Assembly: GCF_022179225.1 (NCBI RefSeq)
Contig: NZ_BPQL01000043.1
Coordinates: 1-64,000, forward strand
Reading direction: 5' to 3'
Source: Methylobacterium goesingense
GTDB taxonomy: Bacteria; Pseudomonadota; Alphaproteobacteria; Rhizobiales; Beijerinckiaceae
Length of the DNA stretch: 64,000 nucleotides
The notes under the pieces: model-generated
Database searches by the model: none
The model's input: the letters and a program-made list of their open reading frames with translations, nothing else
Told to the model about the DNA's origin: nothing
In this document: one piece after another, positions 27,482 through 36,085 of the stretch
Numbering within the stretch: position 1 is the first letter of the stretch
How the letters are laid out: each line of letters starts with the position of its first letter
Made by a program: the position numbers and the translations under genes

Positions 27482-28425
27482 CCGCCGGCATCTCGGTACT
27501 CGCGCGGCGTCATCGCGTAACGGGCCCGGAAGCGACGCGCGAAATGGGCTGCGCTGGAAAAGCCGCAACCATACGCGAGGGTCGCGATCGTCAGGTGCCG
27601 GGTTCCGGGATCGGTCAGGCGTTCGGCGGCTACCTCCAGACGGCGCTGCCAGATCCAGTCGGCGATGTGACGCCCCTGATCGTGGAACAGTTCCTGAAGA
27701 CGCCTGAGTGAGACGCCGACGCCTTCGGCGAGCCGTCGCGGGTCGAGGGTCGGATCTCCGAGATGAGCCTCGATGTAGGCCTTCGCCCGCTGGACCACGA
27801 CCGTCCCATGGAGCGGGCTGGGAACCTCCCGGGCGAGGCGGTCGGCGATGCCCGCGATGATGAGGTCGGTTGCGATGGTGGCCATCCGGGCCGCGCTATC
27901 CGGATCGAGTTTCTCGCCCAAACGAACGAGATCCTGAATGAACGCCGTCGCCAACGCGGTCGCTGGCCGATTCCCCTCGATCGTCAAGGCCGTGAACAGC
28001 CGGCTCGATCCGAGCATCACCTCCAGCCGTTCCCGCGGGAGCTCCAGCACCAGCATCGCGTCCCTCCGGCCCGCGACGTGGACGTTCGGTCTGCTCCCCA
28101 GCACCATGATATCGCCGGTCCGCTGGATCGCCGCGCGATCCTCCTGCGCCGACATCGAAACGCCGGCCTCCTGAATCAGAATGAAGAGCGAACCGGGCTC
28201 GTCACGCCGGCGAAGGGTGGCGGGGGTGACGCGGCTCTGAACCGCGCTCTCCACGACCCGCGTCAACCGGAGCGGACCGATGTCGAGGGCCTCGACCAGT
28301 CCGTCGAAGGGATCTGCGCTGAGATGTGCCTGCTCGATCGGACCGACCCGATCCTGGACGAAGTCCTGCCAGAGGCGGAAGCGATCCTTCCCTTTGACGG
28401 CCGCGGTCGAAAAGATCGTCTGCAC
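27466..28425 (-). CDS. AraC family transcriptional regulator
   Basis: A 319-residue regulator. The N-terminal half is an AraC_binding_2-type sensor beginning VQTIFSTAAVKGKDRF, matching the family pattern of Phe-Ser-Thr followed by RDRF-like residues; this led me to choose the GTG at 28425, which has AGGAGG 10 bases before it, over the upstream GTG at 28449. The C-terminal about 100 residues form the double helix-turn-helix, with RLAEGVGVSLRRLQELF and the second motif ATLAYGCGFSSAAHFARRFR ending at YAMTPREYR. The inducer and target genes are unknown. Confidence 0.9.
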   Translation of the reverse strand: MQTIFSTAAVKGKDRFRLWQDFVQDRVGPIEQAHLSADPFDGLVEALDIGPLRLTRVVESAVQSRVTPATLRRRDEPGSLFILIQEAGVSMSAQEDRAAIQRTGDIMVLGSRPNVHVAGRRDAMLVLELPRERLEVMLGSSRLFTALTIEGNRPATALATAFIQDLVRLGEKLDPDSAARMATIATDLIIAGIADRLAREVPSPLHGTVVVQRAKAYIEAHLGDPTLDPRRLAEGVGVSLRRLQELFHDQGRHIADWIWQRRLEVAAERLTDPGTRHLTIATLAYGCGFSSAAHFARRFRARYAMTPREYRDAGGQPAS

Positions 28426-28740
28426 TTCTGGGCTGCCTCCTCGTGGCACACGCTCTGTCCAAGACGCCGATGACCATCAGTTGCAACACGGACACCACCG
28501 GAGCGGGAATGTCGGAAGCTGTTCAAGCTTAAGTCTCACCTCGCGCGCTCAGTCAACTGTTCGCGCGCCCATAGGCAAGACATGAGCATGGAGTCCGGAA
28601 GTGCAACGTGTATCATTTGCTTGTCCCCAAAAGGTGCATCCGGCACGATCAATCTTAGCAAGAGAACTGCTGTTGATATTTCGTAATTGCGAAATCCCGT
28701 CAAATAAATCTGACGTTTCAATTATCGAACGTCGCTGGCA
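28426..28740. other. AT-richer divergent region between araC-type and HTH genes
   Basis: 315 bases, clearly less GC-rich than its surroundings from about 28580 on. It contains the upstream regions of both flanking regulators and the inverted repeats listed separately. No gene or RNA was recognised. Confidence 0.5.
28680..28733. promoter_or_regulatory. Two inverted repeats before the HTH gene, candidate operators
   Basis: TTCGTAATTGCGAA (28680-28693) is a near-perfect palindrome (one mismatched pair). GACGTT (28712-28717) and AACGTC (28728-28733) are perfect 6-base arms separated by 10 bases, ending 8 bases before the ATG at 28741. They could serve autoregulation by the HTH protein. Function is an inference. 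Confidence 0.35.
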
Positions 28741-29169
28741 ATGATGACTTCCTCCCCGAACATACCGTTGCCCCGCCCCGGACAGACGGATCGAACGGCA
28801 GAATCGAACTTGCCGCAGAATGTCGGCGTGCGCGCAGAGAATTTGCCGATGGAGTTTTCGGTTCCGATCGATTTCGCGCAGGTGGTCCTCGGCTGCCATC
28901 TCCGGGCCGCCCGCGCGCTGCTCGATTGGCCCATGCAAACCCTGGCCGGATCCAGCGATCTCTCCCTATCGACGGTCAAGCGCTTGGAAGACCGCGAGGA
29001 TCCCCATCTCAGCCGCTCCCGCCGGAAGGCCATCGTCGCCCTTCATCGCGCCGGAATCCGCTTCCTCGTGCTCAACGATGGCTCGGTGGCGGTGGCCAGG
29101 ATTCCGGCGACCAAGATTCCGGCGACCAAGATCCCGGCCACCAAGATCCCGGCCTTCGGTTCGCGCTGA
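28741..29169 (+). CDS. Small helix-turn-helix protein with a repetitive C-terminus
   Basis: 142 residues from the first ATG, or 106 from the ATG at 28849; neither has a strong ribosome binding site, and the first 36 residues look poorly conserved. The central part (CHLRAARALLDWPMQTLAGS, then STVKRLEDRED) fits an XRE/Cro-type HTH, of which this genus carries many short copies. The C-terminus has four copies of a five-residue unit (R/K)IPAT-like, encoded by 15-bp DNA repeats that run to within four codons of the stop. The upstream region is AT-rich with two inverted repeats. Target genes are unknown. Confidence 0.7.
   Translation: MMTSSPNIPLPRPGQTDRTAESNLPQNVGVRAENLPMEFSVPIDFAQVVLGCHLRAARALLDWPMQTLAGSSDLSLSTVKRLEDREDPHLSRSRRKAIVALHRAGIRFLVLNDGSVAVARIPATKIPATKIPATKIPAFGSR
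29098..29157 (+). repeat. Four 15-bp tandem repeats inside the HTH gene 3' end
   Basis: Units at 29098-29112, 29113-29127, 29128-29142 and 29143-29157: AGGATTCCGGCGACC, AAGATTCCGGCGACC, AAGATCCCGGCCACC, AAGATCCCGGCCTTC. They keep the reading frame and encode the RIPAT/KIPAT repeats. The core resembles AAGAATCCGGCG in the 17-bp array at 56773-56840. Confidence 0.85.
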
Positions 29170-29220
29170 AGCCGATTCCGGGACCGATCGAGGCGCAGGA
29201 GCGAAGGTTGGGGAGCGCGT

Positions 29221-29306
29221 TGGTGCGGACGGCGGGACTCGAACCCGCACAGCCAAAGGCCGCAAGATTTTAAGTCTCGTGCGTCTACCAGTTTCGCCAC
29301 GTCCGC
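29221..29306 (-). tRNA. tRNA-Leu (anticodon UAA)
   Basis: An 86-base tRNA with the long variable arm of leucine tRNAs. The acceptor stem GCGGACG pairs with CGTCCGC, the D-arm contains TGGCGAAACTGGTAGACGCA, the anticodon loop is CTTAAAA (anticodon TAA), the T-loop is GGTTCGAGTCC, and the terminal CCA is encoded. It is free-standing; no integrase or attachment duplication was seen next to it. Confidence 0.95.
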
Positions 29307-29343
29307 TTACCCCGACCAGCGGTAGCGGGACGGGCCAAGGAGA

Positions 29344-30534
29344 TCAAGGCGTCCAGCCGTACAGCCAGGCGTAGCGGCGATTCATGCCGTCCGGCCCGAG
29401 GCGGCGCATCACGGCGTTGCGCACACGGCCGACGAGGGCGCCCGCGTGATAGGTGCGCCCGTTGGCGCGGGCGGCCGCGCGAACACGGGCGACGCGGGCG
29501 GTCCGGGCACGGCGATAGGCGTCCAGCGACGCGGGCAGATCGCGGGTGGAGCCCGCCGGCCCGAGGGCCATCGCCAGGACGGCGCTGTCCTCGATGGCGA
29601 GGGCCGCGCCCTGGGCCAGGAAGGGCAGGATCGGGTGGGCGGCATCGCCCAGGAGGGCGAGGCGCCCGCGCGCCATCACGCGCGCGGCCGGGCGGTCCTC
29701 GAGCGACCAGACGAGCCAGGAATCCGGCACCGCGAGCAGGCCCGCGAGGGGGGCGGCGGCATCCCGGAAACGGGCGCGCAGCACGGCGGGCTCGCCGAGC
29801 TGACCCCAGCCCTCGCTCCCCGTGCGCTCCGGAACGACCGCCACGACGTTGACGTGCTGGCCGCCGCGCAAGGGGTAGTGCACCACATGGCGCCCCGGGC
29901 CGAGCCAAAGTCCGGTGGCCTCCGCATCGAGGTCCGGCGGCATGGCCTCGCGGGGGACGATGGCCCGCCACGCCGCCGCGCGACAGGAGCGCAGCGCCTG
30001 TCCGTCGAGATGGGCGCGCAGGCGCGAACGGACGCCGTCCGCCCCGACCACGAGGTCGGCCGCGAAGGTCTCGGGCTTCCCACCGCTGGTGCTCTCCAGA
30101 GTCAGGTCGGCGCCGTCCGCCCGTTCGGCGTAGCCGGTCACGTCGCGACCGACGAGGAGGCGGATGTTGGGGCGCCCACGCACGGCGTCGAGGAGCAGGG
30201 TCTGAAGGTCCGCCCGGTGGATCACGTAGTAGGGCGCGCCGAAGGTGTCGCGGTGGCTCTGTCCCAGCGCCACGCCGCCGATCGCCTGGCCGCCGCGCAA
30301 CGACCGGACCACCACGCGCGGCGGTTCGCTCGCCGCCCGCCGCAGGGCCGCTCCGAGGCCGAGCCCGATGAGGACCCGACTGGCGTTCGGCGAAACCTGG
30401 ATGCCGGCCCCGACCTCGCTGAAGCCGGTGCGCCGCTCGATCAGCGTGACCGCGTGGCCGGCCCCGTCGAGGGCGAGCGCGGCCGTGAGACCGCCGATCC
30501 CGGCGCCCACGATGGCGATGTTCAGCCCCGGCAC
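29344..30534 (-). CDS. FAD-dependent monooxygenase (aromatic hydroxylase type)
   Basis: A 396-residue class A flavoprotein monooxygenase. Motifs: the dinucleotide fold NIAIVGAGIGGLTAALAL at the N-terminus, the DG motif in VVGADGVRSRLR, and the second FAD motif GRLALLGDAAHPILPFLAQG. The frame is open further upstream; a GTG at 30534 gives VPGLNIAIVGAG, while no ATG is available near the fold. It resembles salicylate or 6-hydroxynicotinate hydroxylases, but the substrate cannot be read from the sequence. It is 22 bases downstream of the zf-CHCC gene, so the two are probably co-transcribed. Confidence 0.88.
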   Translation of the reverse strand: MPGLNIAIVGAGIGGLTAALALDGAGHAVTLIERRTGFSEVGAGIQVSPNASRVLIGLGLGAALRRAASEPPRVVVRSLRGGQAIGGVALGQSHRDTFGAPYYVIHRADLQTLLLDAVRGRPNIRLLVGRDVTGYAERADGADLTLESTSGGKPETFAADLVVGADGVRSRLRAHLDGQALRSCRAAAWRAIVPREAMPPDLDAEATGLWLGPGRHVVHYPLRGGQHVNVVAVVPERTGSEGWGQLGEPAVLRARFRDAAAPLAGLLAVPDSWLVWSLEDRPAARVMARGRLALLGDAAHPILPFLAQGAALAIEDSAVLAMALGPAGSTRDLPASLDAYRRARTARVARVRAAARANGRTYHAGALVGRVRNAVMRRLGPDGMNRRYAWLYGWTP

Positions 30535-30556
30535 GGGGACGGTCCGTTCCAAGACG

Positions 30557-30811
30557 TCAGGCGGCGGCCGAGGCCTGGTTGTCCCAGACGCAGATCGCCG
30601 GGTCCGCCGTCCCGGCCGCGAGGTTCGGCCGGTAGCGGAACAGCGTCGAGCAATACTGGCAGATGGTCTCGTCGTCGGTGCCCATGTCGAGGAAGATGTG
30701 CGGGTGATCGAAGGGCGGCTTCGCGCCGATGCACATGAACTCCTTCGAGCCGACATGGATCACGGCCACGCCGGGGTCGTTGTGGAAATGCGGCACCGCC
30801 TTGTCAGCCAT
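30557..30811 (-). CDS. zf-CHCC zinc-finger protein (NDUFS6-like)
   Basis: An 84-residue protein of the zf-CHCC family, related to the zinc-binding part of the mitochondrial complex I subunit NDUFS6. Expected ligands are Cys27, His36, Cys51 and Cys54 (FMCIGAKPPFDHPHIF then ICQYCSTLFRY). The frame extends upstream, but the ATG at 30811 gives MADKAVPHFHND, typical of alphaproteobacterial members. A role in complex I assembly is suggested by homology only; no nuo gene is in this window. It precedes the FAD monooxygenase on the same strand. Confidence 0.88.
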   Translation of the reverse strand: MADKAVPHFHNDPGVAVIHVGSKEFMCIGAKPPFDHPHIFLDMGTDDETICQYCSTLFRYRPNLAAGTADPAICVWDNQASAAA

Positions 30812-31007
30812 CGCCTCGTCCTGCCTGCCGGCCCGGGGGACATGCCGTCCGCGCGGGCTCCGTGTGAAGGGTCTGCCGATCCCGTCTCTAGCGGCTCGCA
30901 CGGCGCACGCCTAGTGCATCGCGGGAAGGCCGGCAGCAGGGTTGGCCTCATGCCCGCGCCACCGTACATAGGGATCGACCCGCTCCGGCACCCGCACGAA
31001 ATCCGCC

Positions 31008-31838
31008 ATGACCCAGACCGATCAGGCCGTCTCCGAGAGCGGCCGCCGCACGCCCCAGCCGCCGATCCACGGCCCGGAGGCTTTCGAGGGCATGCGCAAG
31101 GCGGGCCGGCTCACCGCCGAAGCCCTCGACGTCCTGATGGAGGCCACCGCCCCCGGCGTCACCACCGAGCACCTCGACAAGCTCGCCTACACCTTCGCCA
31201 TGGATCACGGCGCCTACCCGGCCTCGCTGCTCTACCGCGGCTACCCGAAGTCGATCTGCACCTCGATCAACCACGTGGTCTGCCACGGCATTCCCAACGA
31301 CAAGCCCCTGCGCGAGGGCGACATCGTCAACCTCGACATCTGCCTCATCGTCGACGGCTGGCACGGGGATTCGAGTCGCATGGCCTATGTGGGCGACGTG
31401 CCGCGCAAGGCCCAGCGCCTCTGCGAGATCACCCACGAGTGCCTGATGCGCGGCATCGCGGCGATCAAGCCCGGAGGCTCCACCACGGATATCGGCCGGG
31501 CGATCCAGGCCTATGCGGAGGCGGAGCGCTGCTCGGTAGTGCGCGACTTCTGCGGCCACGGCCTCGGGCGCAGCTATCACGACGCGCCGACCATCCTGCA
31601 CTACGTCGAGCCGAGCTACGACGTGCGGTTCCAGCCCGGCCAGTTCTTCACCGTGGAGCCGATGATCAACCTCGGCCGACCGGCGGTGAAGGTGCTCTCC
31701 GACGGCTGGACGGCGGTGACGCGGGACCGCTCGCTTTCCGCCCAGTTCGAGCACACCGTAGCGGTGACGGAGACGGGGGCCGAGATCTTCACCCTCTCGC
31801 CCAAGGGGCTGCATCAGCCAATTCCCACGGCCGGCTGA
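31008..31838 (+). CDS. map: Type I methionine aminopeptidase
   Basis: Removes the initiator methionine from nascent proteins. The 276-residue enzyme shows the pita-bread fold motifs: [16 protein letters not shown], the first metal Asp in [18 protein letters not shown], the His in [18 protein letters not shown], Glu in FTVEPMIN, and the final Glu in [14 protein letters not shown]. Compared with E. coli Map (264) it has a slightly longer N-terminus. radC follows 13 bases after its stop, a common pairing in alphaproteobacteria. Confidence 0.96.
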   Translation: MTQTDQAVSESGRRTPQPPIHGPEAFEGMRKAGRLTAEALDVLMEATAPGVTTEHLDKLAYTFAMDHGAYPASLLYRGYPKSICTSINHVVCHGIPNDKPLREGDIVNLDICLIVDGWHGDSSRMAYVGDVPRKAQRLCEITHECLMRGIAAIKPGGSTTDIGRAIQAYAEAERCSVVRDFCGHGLGRSYHDAPTILHYVEPSYDVRFQPGQFFTVEPMINLGRPAVKVLSDGWTAVTRDRSLSAQFEHTVAVTETGAEIFTLSPKGLHQPIPTAG

Positions 31839-31851
31839 CGTCGCGCGCCCT

Positions 31852-32577
31852 GTGAGCGTCCCGCCCCCGCCCCGTCCCGACCCCCTCGACGGCGCGAAGG
31901 AGGCCGAGCCGCATTATCTCGGCCATCGCGACCGCCTGCGGGCCCGCTTCGCGCAGGCCGGTGCCGACGCCCTGCCGGACTACGAACTCCTCGAACTCGC
32001 GCTGTTCCGTGCGATTCCGCGCCGGGACGTGAAGCCGCTCGCCAAGGCCCTGATCCGGCGCTTCGGCAGCTTTGCCGAGGTGCTGAGCGCCGAACCCGCC
32101 CGACTTGCTGAAATTGAAGGCATCGGCGCCGGGGTCATCGCCGACTTGAAGCTCATCGAAGCGGCAGGTCACCGCCTGGCGCGGGGTGCCATCGCCGAGC
32201 GGCCCCTGCTCTCCTCCTGGAGCGCGGTGCTGGAATACTGCCGGGCCACCATGGCCTTCGCGCCCCGCGAGCAGTTCCGCGTGCTGTTCCTCGACCGGCG
32301 CAACCATCTCATCGCCGACGAGATCCAGGGACGCGGGACCGTGGACCACACGCCCGTCTATCCGCGCGAGGTGGCGCGCCGGGCCCTCGAACTCTCCGCG
32401 ACCGCGATCCTGCTCGCCCACAACCACCCGTCGGGCGATCCGACCCCCTCGGCGGCCGATATCCGGATGACCCGCGAGATCATCGGGGTGCTCGATCCCC
32501 TCGGGATCATCGTCCACGATCACATCATCCTGGGGCGTGAAGGACATGCCAGCTTCAAGGGCTTGAAGTTGATCTGA
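31852..32577 (+). CDS. radC: RadC/JAB domain protein
   Basis: A 241-residue RadC protein: an N-terminal helix-hairpin-helix region ([20 protein letters not shown]) and a C-terminal MPN/JAMM-like metalloprotease-fold domain with [14 protein letters not shown] (His190, His192, Asp203). Despite the name, a DNA-repair role has been retracted for the E. coli gene, and the true activity is unsettled. The start is GTG at 31852, just after map. Confidence 0.93.
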   Translation: MSVPPPPRPDPLDGAKEAEPHYLGHRDRLRARFAQAGADALPDYELLELALFRAIPRRDVKPLAKALIRRFGSFAEVLSAEPARLAEIEGIGAGVIADLKLIEAAGHRLARGAIAERPLLSSWSAVLEYCRATMAFAPREQFRVLFLDRRNHLIADEIQGRGTVDHTPVYPREVARRALELSATAILLAHNHPSGDPTPSAADIRMTREIIGVLDPLGIIVHDHIILGREGHASFKGLKLI

Positions 32578-32678
32578 TCGTGCTACGGTGCGCGTCAGGG
32601 CGGTAGGGTTGTGACCGCGGGGCTCGACCGCTGGCGCGCCTCTTGCCTGGATCGTGGCGTTTCAAGGGGGAGGCGCGA

Positions 32679-34118
32679 ATGGCGCTCGCTGCATTCGACG
32701 AGATGACCGGCCTGCCCGATGGGGCGCTGAGCGACCCCGCCGTGCGCGAAGCCTATAACAGCCTCAAGACCTGGCTCGACACGACGCCGCCCGAGCACTT
32801 CAACACCCGTCGAAGTCAGGCCGAGATGCTGTTCCGGCGCATCGGCATCACCTTCGCGGTCTACGGGGCGAACGAATCGACCGAGCGTCTGATCCCGTTC
32901 GACATCATCCCCCGGGTCATCACCAAGCCGGAATGGGGCTTCCTGGAGCGGGGCCTGAAGCAGCGCGTCACCGCGATCAACGCCTTCCTGAAGGACATCT
33001 ACGGCGCCCAGGAATGCATCAAGGCCGGGGTGATCCCCGCCGACCTCGTCTATCGCAACCCGCATTACCGCATGGAGATGCGCGCGTTCCGGGTGCCGCA
33101 CGACCTCTACGTGCACATCGCCGGCATCGACATCGTGCGCACCGGCGAGAACGACTTCTTCGTGCTGGAGGACAATGCCCGCACGCCGTCGGGCGTTTCC
33201 TACATGCTTGAGAACCGGGAGGTGATGCTGCGTCTCTTCCCCGAGCTGTTCTCGCGCCATCGCGTGGCCCCCGTGGAGAACTACCCGGACGCCCTGCTGG
33301 CGACCTTGCGGTCGCTCGCGCCCTCGACCGCCACCCGCGACCCCACCGTGGCGCTGCTCACCCCAGGCCGCTACAACTCGGCCTTCTACGAGCACTCGTT
33401 CCTGGCGGACAAACTCGGGGTCGACCTCGTCGAGGCCTCCGATCTCTTCACCAAGGACGACGTGGTCTACATGCGGACCACGGAGGGGCCGCGCCGGGTC
33501 GACGTGCTCTACCGCCGCCTCGACGACGACTTCCTCGACCCCCTGGTTTTCCGGCCCGATTCGGTGCTCGGCGTGCCCGGCATCATGAACGCCTACGAGC
33601 GCGGGACGGTGACCCTCGCCAACGCCGTTGGGACCGGCATCGCCGACGACAAGGCGGTCTACAGCTACATGCCCGAGATCGTGCGGTTCTTCACCGGCGA
33701 GGAGCCGATCCTGCACAACGTGCCGACCTACCGCTGCCGCGAGAAGGACGCCTTCGCCTACGTCATGGATAACCTCGGCGACCTCGTGGTGAAGGAAGTC
33801 AACGGCTCCGGCGGCTACGGCATGCTGGTGGGCCCCCACGCCACCAAGCGCGAGATCGAGGAGTTCGGGCGCAAGCTCAGGCACGCTCCGGACGGCTTCA
33901 TCGCCCAACCGACCCTGGCGCTCTCCACCTGTCCGACCTTCGTCGCCTCCGGGGTCGCGCCCCGGCACGTGGACCTGCGGCCCTTCGTGCTCTGCGGCTC
34001 GGACGAGATCCGCATCGTACCCGGCGGCCTCACCCGGGTCGCCCTCAAGGAAGGGTCCCTGGTCGTCAATTCGAGCCAGGGCGGCGGCACCAAGGACACC
34101 TGGGTCCTCGACGCCTGA
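32679..34118 (+). CDS. Circularly permuted ATP-grasp protein (Anbu cluster)
   Basis: A 479-residue member of the circularly permuted ATP-grasp type 2 family, predicted to form an amide or peptide bond using ATP. The segments RLIPFDIIPRVITKPEW, VPHDLYVHIAGIDIVRTGEN, FVLEDNARTPSGVSYM and, near the end, VVKEVNGSGGYGMLVGPHA are characteristic; the glycine-rich stretch is the nucleotide-binding loop. The ATG at 32679 follows GGGGGAGG. It is the first gene of a four-gene plus-strand cluster with alpha-E, transglutaminase-like and Anbu genes, a neighbourhood conserved in many bacteria. Its acceptor and donor substrates are unknown. Confidence 0.92.
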   Translation: MALAAFDEMTGLPDGALSDPAVREAYNSLKTWLDTTPPEHFNTRRSQAEMLFRRIGITFAVYGANESTERLIPFDIIPRVITKPEWGFLERGLKQRVTAINAFLKDIYGAQECIKAGVIPADLVYRNPHYRMEMRAFRVPHDLYVHIAGIDIVRTGENDFFVLEDNARTPSGVSYMLENREVMLRLFPELFSRHRVAPVENYPDALLATLRSLAPSTATRDPTVALLTPGRYNSAFYEHSFLADKLGVDLVEASDLFTKDDVVYMRTTEGPRRVDVLYRRLDDDFLDPLVFRPDSVLGVPGIMNAYERGTVTLANAVGTGIADDKAVYSYMPEIVRFFTGEEPILHNVPTYRCREKDAFAYVMDNLGDLVVKEVNGSGGYGMLVGPHATKREIEEFGRKLRHAPDGFIAQPTLALSTCPTFVASGVAPRHVDLRPFVLCGSDEIRIVPGGLTRVALKEGSLVVNSSQGGGTKDTWVLDA

Positions 34119-34246
34119 GACAATGCCGGGTCTCCGCCGCACGGATCCGCGCCGGGGACCTTCCCAATCGATTGCCGCCCACGGCATAGTCCCTTCAGCC
34201 CAGCGGCCGGCGCTTCCAAGCCCGGCCGGCGTCTCAACGGAACCCC

Positions 34247-35191
34247 ATGCTGTCCCGGACCGCCGACAACCTGTACTGGCTCTCGCGCTACGCCGAGCGG
34301 GCGGAGTTCGTCGCCCGCATTCTCGATGCGGCGCTGCGCCTGGCCGCCCTGCCATCCAGCTACGGCGGCGGCGAGACCAACGAGTGGGCCTCCGCCCTGG
34401 CCTCGGCGGGCGACCCGGAGGTGTTCAAGCCGCTCTACGACAGCGTGACGGAGGCCACCGTCTGCGACTTCCTGGCCTTCAGCCCGCACAACCCCTCCTC
34501 GATCCGCTCGTGCATCGAGACCGCCCGCGAGAACGCCCGTAGCGTGCGCACGGCGCTGACCACCGAGATGTGGGACGCGATCAACGGCGCCTGGCTCGAA
34601 CTGCGGAACTACGAGGGGCGCGAACTCAACCGCGACGAGTTCACCCGCTTCCTCGACTGGGTGAAGGGTGTCTCGCTGGCCTTCGACGGGTCGGCCTACC
34701 GGACCATGCTGCGCAACGACGCGTACTGGTTCACGCGCCTCGGCACCGCCATCGAGCGGGCGGACAACACCGCCCGCATCCTCGACGTGAAGTACCGCAT
34801 CCTGCTCCCCGCGACCGAGAAGGTCGGGGGCAGCCTCGACTACTTCCAGTGGACGACGATCCTGCGCGAGGTCTCGGCCTTCAACGCCTATCACTGGGTC
34901 TACCGGGAGAGCGTGAAGCCCCTGCTGGTGGCCGACCTCCTCATCCTGAACCGGCAGATGCCGCGCTCCTTCACCAACTGCTACGGCATGCTGGTGGAAC
35001 ACCTCGACCTCATCGCCGACGCCTACGGTCGGCGCGGTGCGAGCCAGCGCCTGGCCAGCAACACCCTGGCCCGGCTGGAGGGCGAGAACATCAACCGCAT
35101 CTTCGCCTCCGGCCTGCATGAGTTCGTGACGGAGTTCATCGTCGAGAACAATCGCCTCGGCGCAGCGGTGATCGAGCAATATCTGGTATAG
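34247..35191 (+). CDS. Alpha-E domain protein (Anbu cluster)
   Basis: A 314-residue, mostly alpha-helical protein of the DUF403/alpha-E family. Markers: MLSRTADNLYWLSRYAERAE at the N-terminus, SIRSCIETARENARSVRTAL, and AIERADNTARILDVKY. It has no known catalytic activity and always travels with the permuted ATP-grasp protein, sometimes fused to it, so a subunit or scaffold role is inferred. It starts 128 bases after the ATP-grasp stop and ends 37 bases before the transglutaminase-like gene. Confidence 0.93.
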   Translation: MLSRTADNLYWLSRYAERAEFVARILDAALRLAALPSSYGGGETNEWASALASAGDPEVFKPLYDSVTEATVCDFLAFSPHNPSSIRSCIETARENARSVRTALTTEMWDAINGAWLELRNYEGRELNRDEFTRFLDWVKGVSLAFDGSAYRTMLRNDAYWFTRLGTAIERADNTARILDVKYRILLPATEKVGGSLDYFQWTTILREVSAFNAYHWVYRESVKPLLVADLLILNRQMPRSFTNCYGMLVEHLDLIADAYGRRGASQRLASNTLARLEGENINRIFASGLHEFVTEFIVENNRLGAAVIEQYLV

Positions 35192-35228
35192 GGCCGACCC
35201 CAGCCCGACGCCGCGCAAAGGCCGCCGC

Positions 35229-36056
35229 ATGCGAATCCGCGTCTTCCACGAGACCAACTACACCTACGAGCAGCCCGCCCGCGGCCTGATCCAGGTCCTG
35301 CGCCTGCGCCCGCGCGACCATGACGGCCAATATGTCCGGCGCTGGCGCATCGAGCCCTCGGTGGACGGGCGCGTGAGCGAGCGCGAGGACGGCTTCGGCA
35401 ACGTGGTGCACTGGTTCACCGCCGACGAGCCGGCCGAGGCGCTCTCCATCCGCGTCACCGGCGAGGTCGACACGATCGAGATGCACGGCATCGTGCGCGG
35501 GACCATCGAGCGCCTGCCCGAGGTCTTCTACCTGCGCGATTCCGACCTCGCCCTGGCCAACGACGCGATCCAGGTCTTCGCCCGGGAGGTCGCGGCGGCA
35601 GGGGATCCGGCTCCCCTGCCCTGCCTGCACCGGCTCCTGGCGGCGGTGCACGCGCGGGTCGCCTTCGTGCCGGGGCCGGCCAGCGCCAGCACCAACGCGG
35701 CCCAGGCCTTCGCGCAGGAGAAGGGGGTCTGCCAGGACCTGACCCACCTGTTCATCGCGGCCGCACGGCACCTCGAGATCCCGACCCGCTACGTCTCGGG
35801 CTACTTCCATCACTCCGATGGCGAAACGGACCAGGGAGCCGGCCACGCCTGGGCGGAATCCCTCGTGCCGGGCCTCGGCTGGGTTGGCTTCGACGCCGCC
35901 AACGGGATCGCCACCACGGAGGCGCATATCCGCGTGGCGGTCGCCCTCGACTACCTCGGCGCGGCGCCGATTCGCGGCAGCCGCATGGGCGGCGGAACAG
36001 AGACGCTCGACGTGACGCTGCGCGTCGAGCAGGCACAGGCTACCGTCCAGTCCTGA
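35229..36056 (+). CDS. Transglutaminase-like cysteine protease (Anbu cluster)
   Basis: A 275-residue protein with the bacterial transglutaminase-like N-terminal beta region (MRIRVFHETNYTYEQPA) and a catalytic core with Cys168 in EKGVCQDLTH, His206 in GAGHAWAE and Asp222 in GWVGFDAANG: the full papain-like triad. These enzymes more often hydrolyse peptide or amide bonds than cross-link proteins. Its place between the alpha-E and Anbu genes suggests it processes or removes whatever the ATP-grasp enzyme attaches. No signal peptide is seen, so it should be cytoplasmic. Confidence 0.93.
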   Translation: MRIRVFHETNYTYEQPARGLIQVLRLRPRDHDGQYVRRWRIEPSVDGRVSEREDGFGNVVHWFTADEPAEALSIRVTGEVDTIEMHGIVRGTIERLPEVFYLRDSDLALANDAIQVFAREVAAAGDPAPLPCLHRLLAAVHARVAFVPGPASASTNAAQAFAQEKGVCQDLTHLFIAAARHLEIPTRYVSGYFHHSDGETDQGAGHAWAESLVPGLGWVGFDAANGIATTEAHIRVAVALDYLGAAPIRGSRMGGGTETLDVTLRVEQAQATVQS

Positions 36057-36085
36057 TCGCGGACGGACGCGGGAAAGACGAAGTC

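Noticed and set aside
29221..29306. Integration site of a mobile island at the tRNA-Leu
   Set aside because: No integrase, no duplicated tRNA 3' end and no foreign gene cluster nearby; the neighbours are ordinary.
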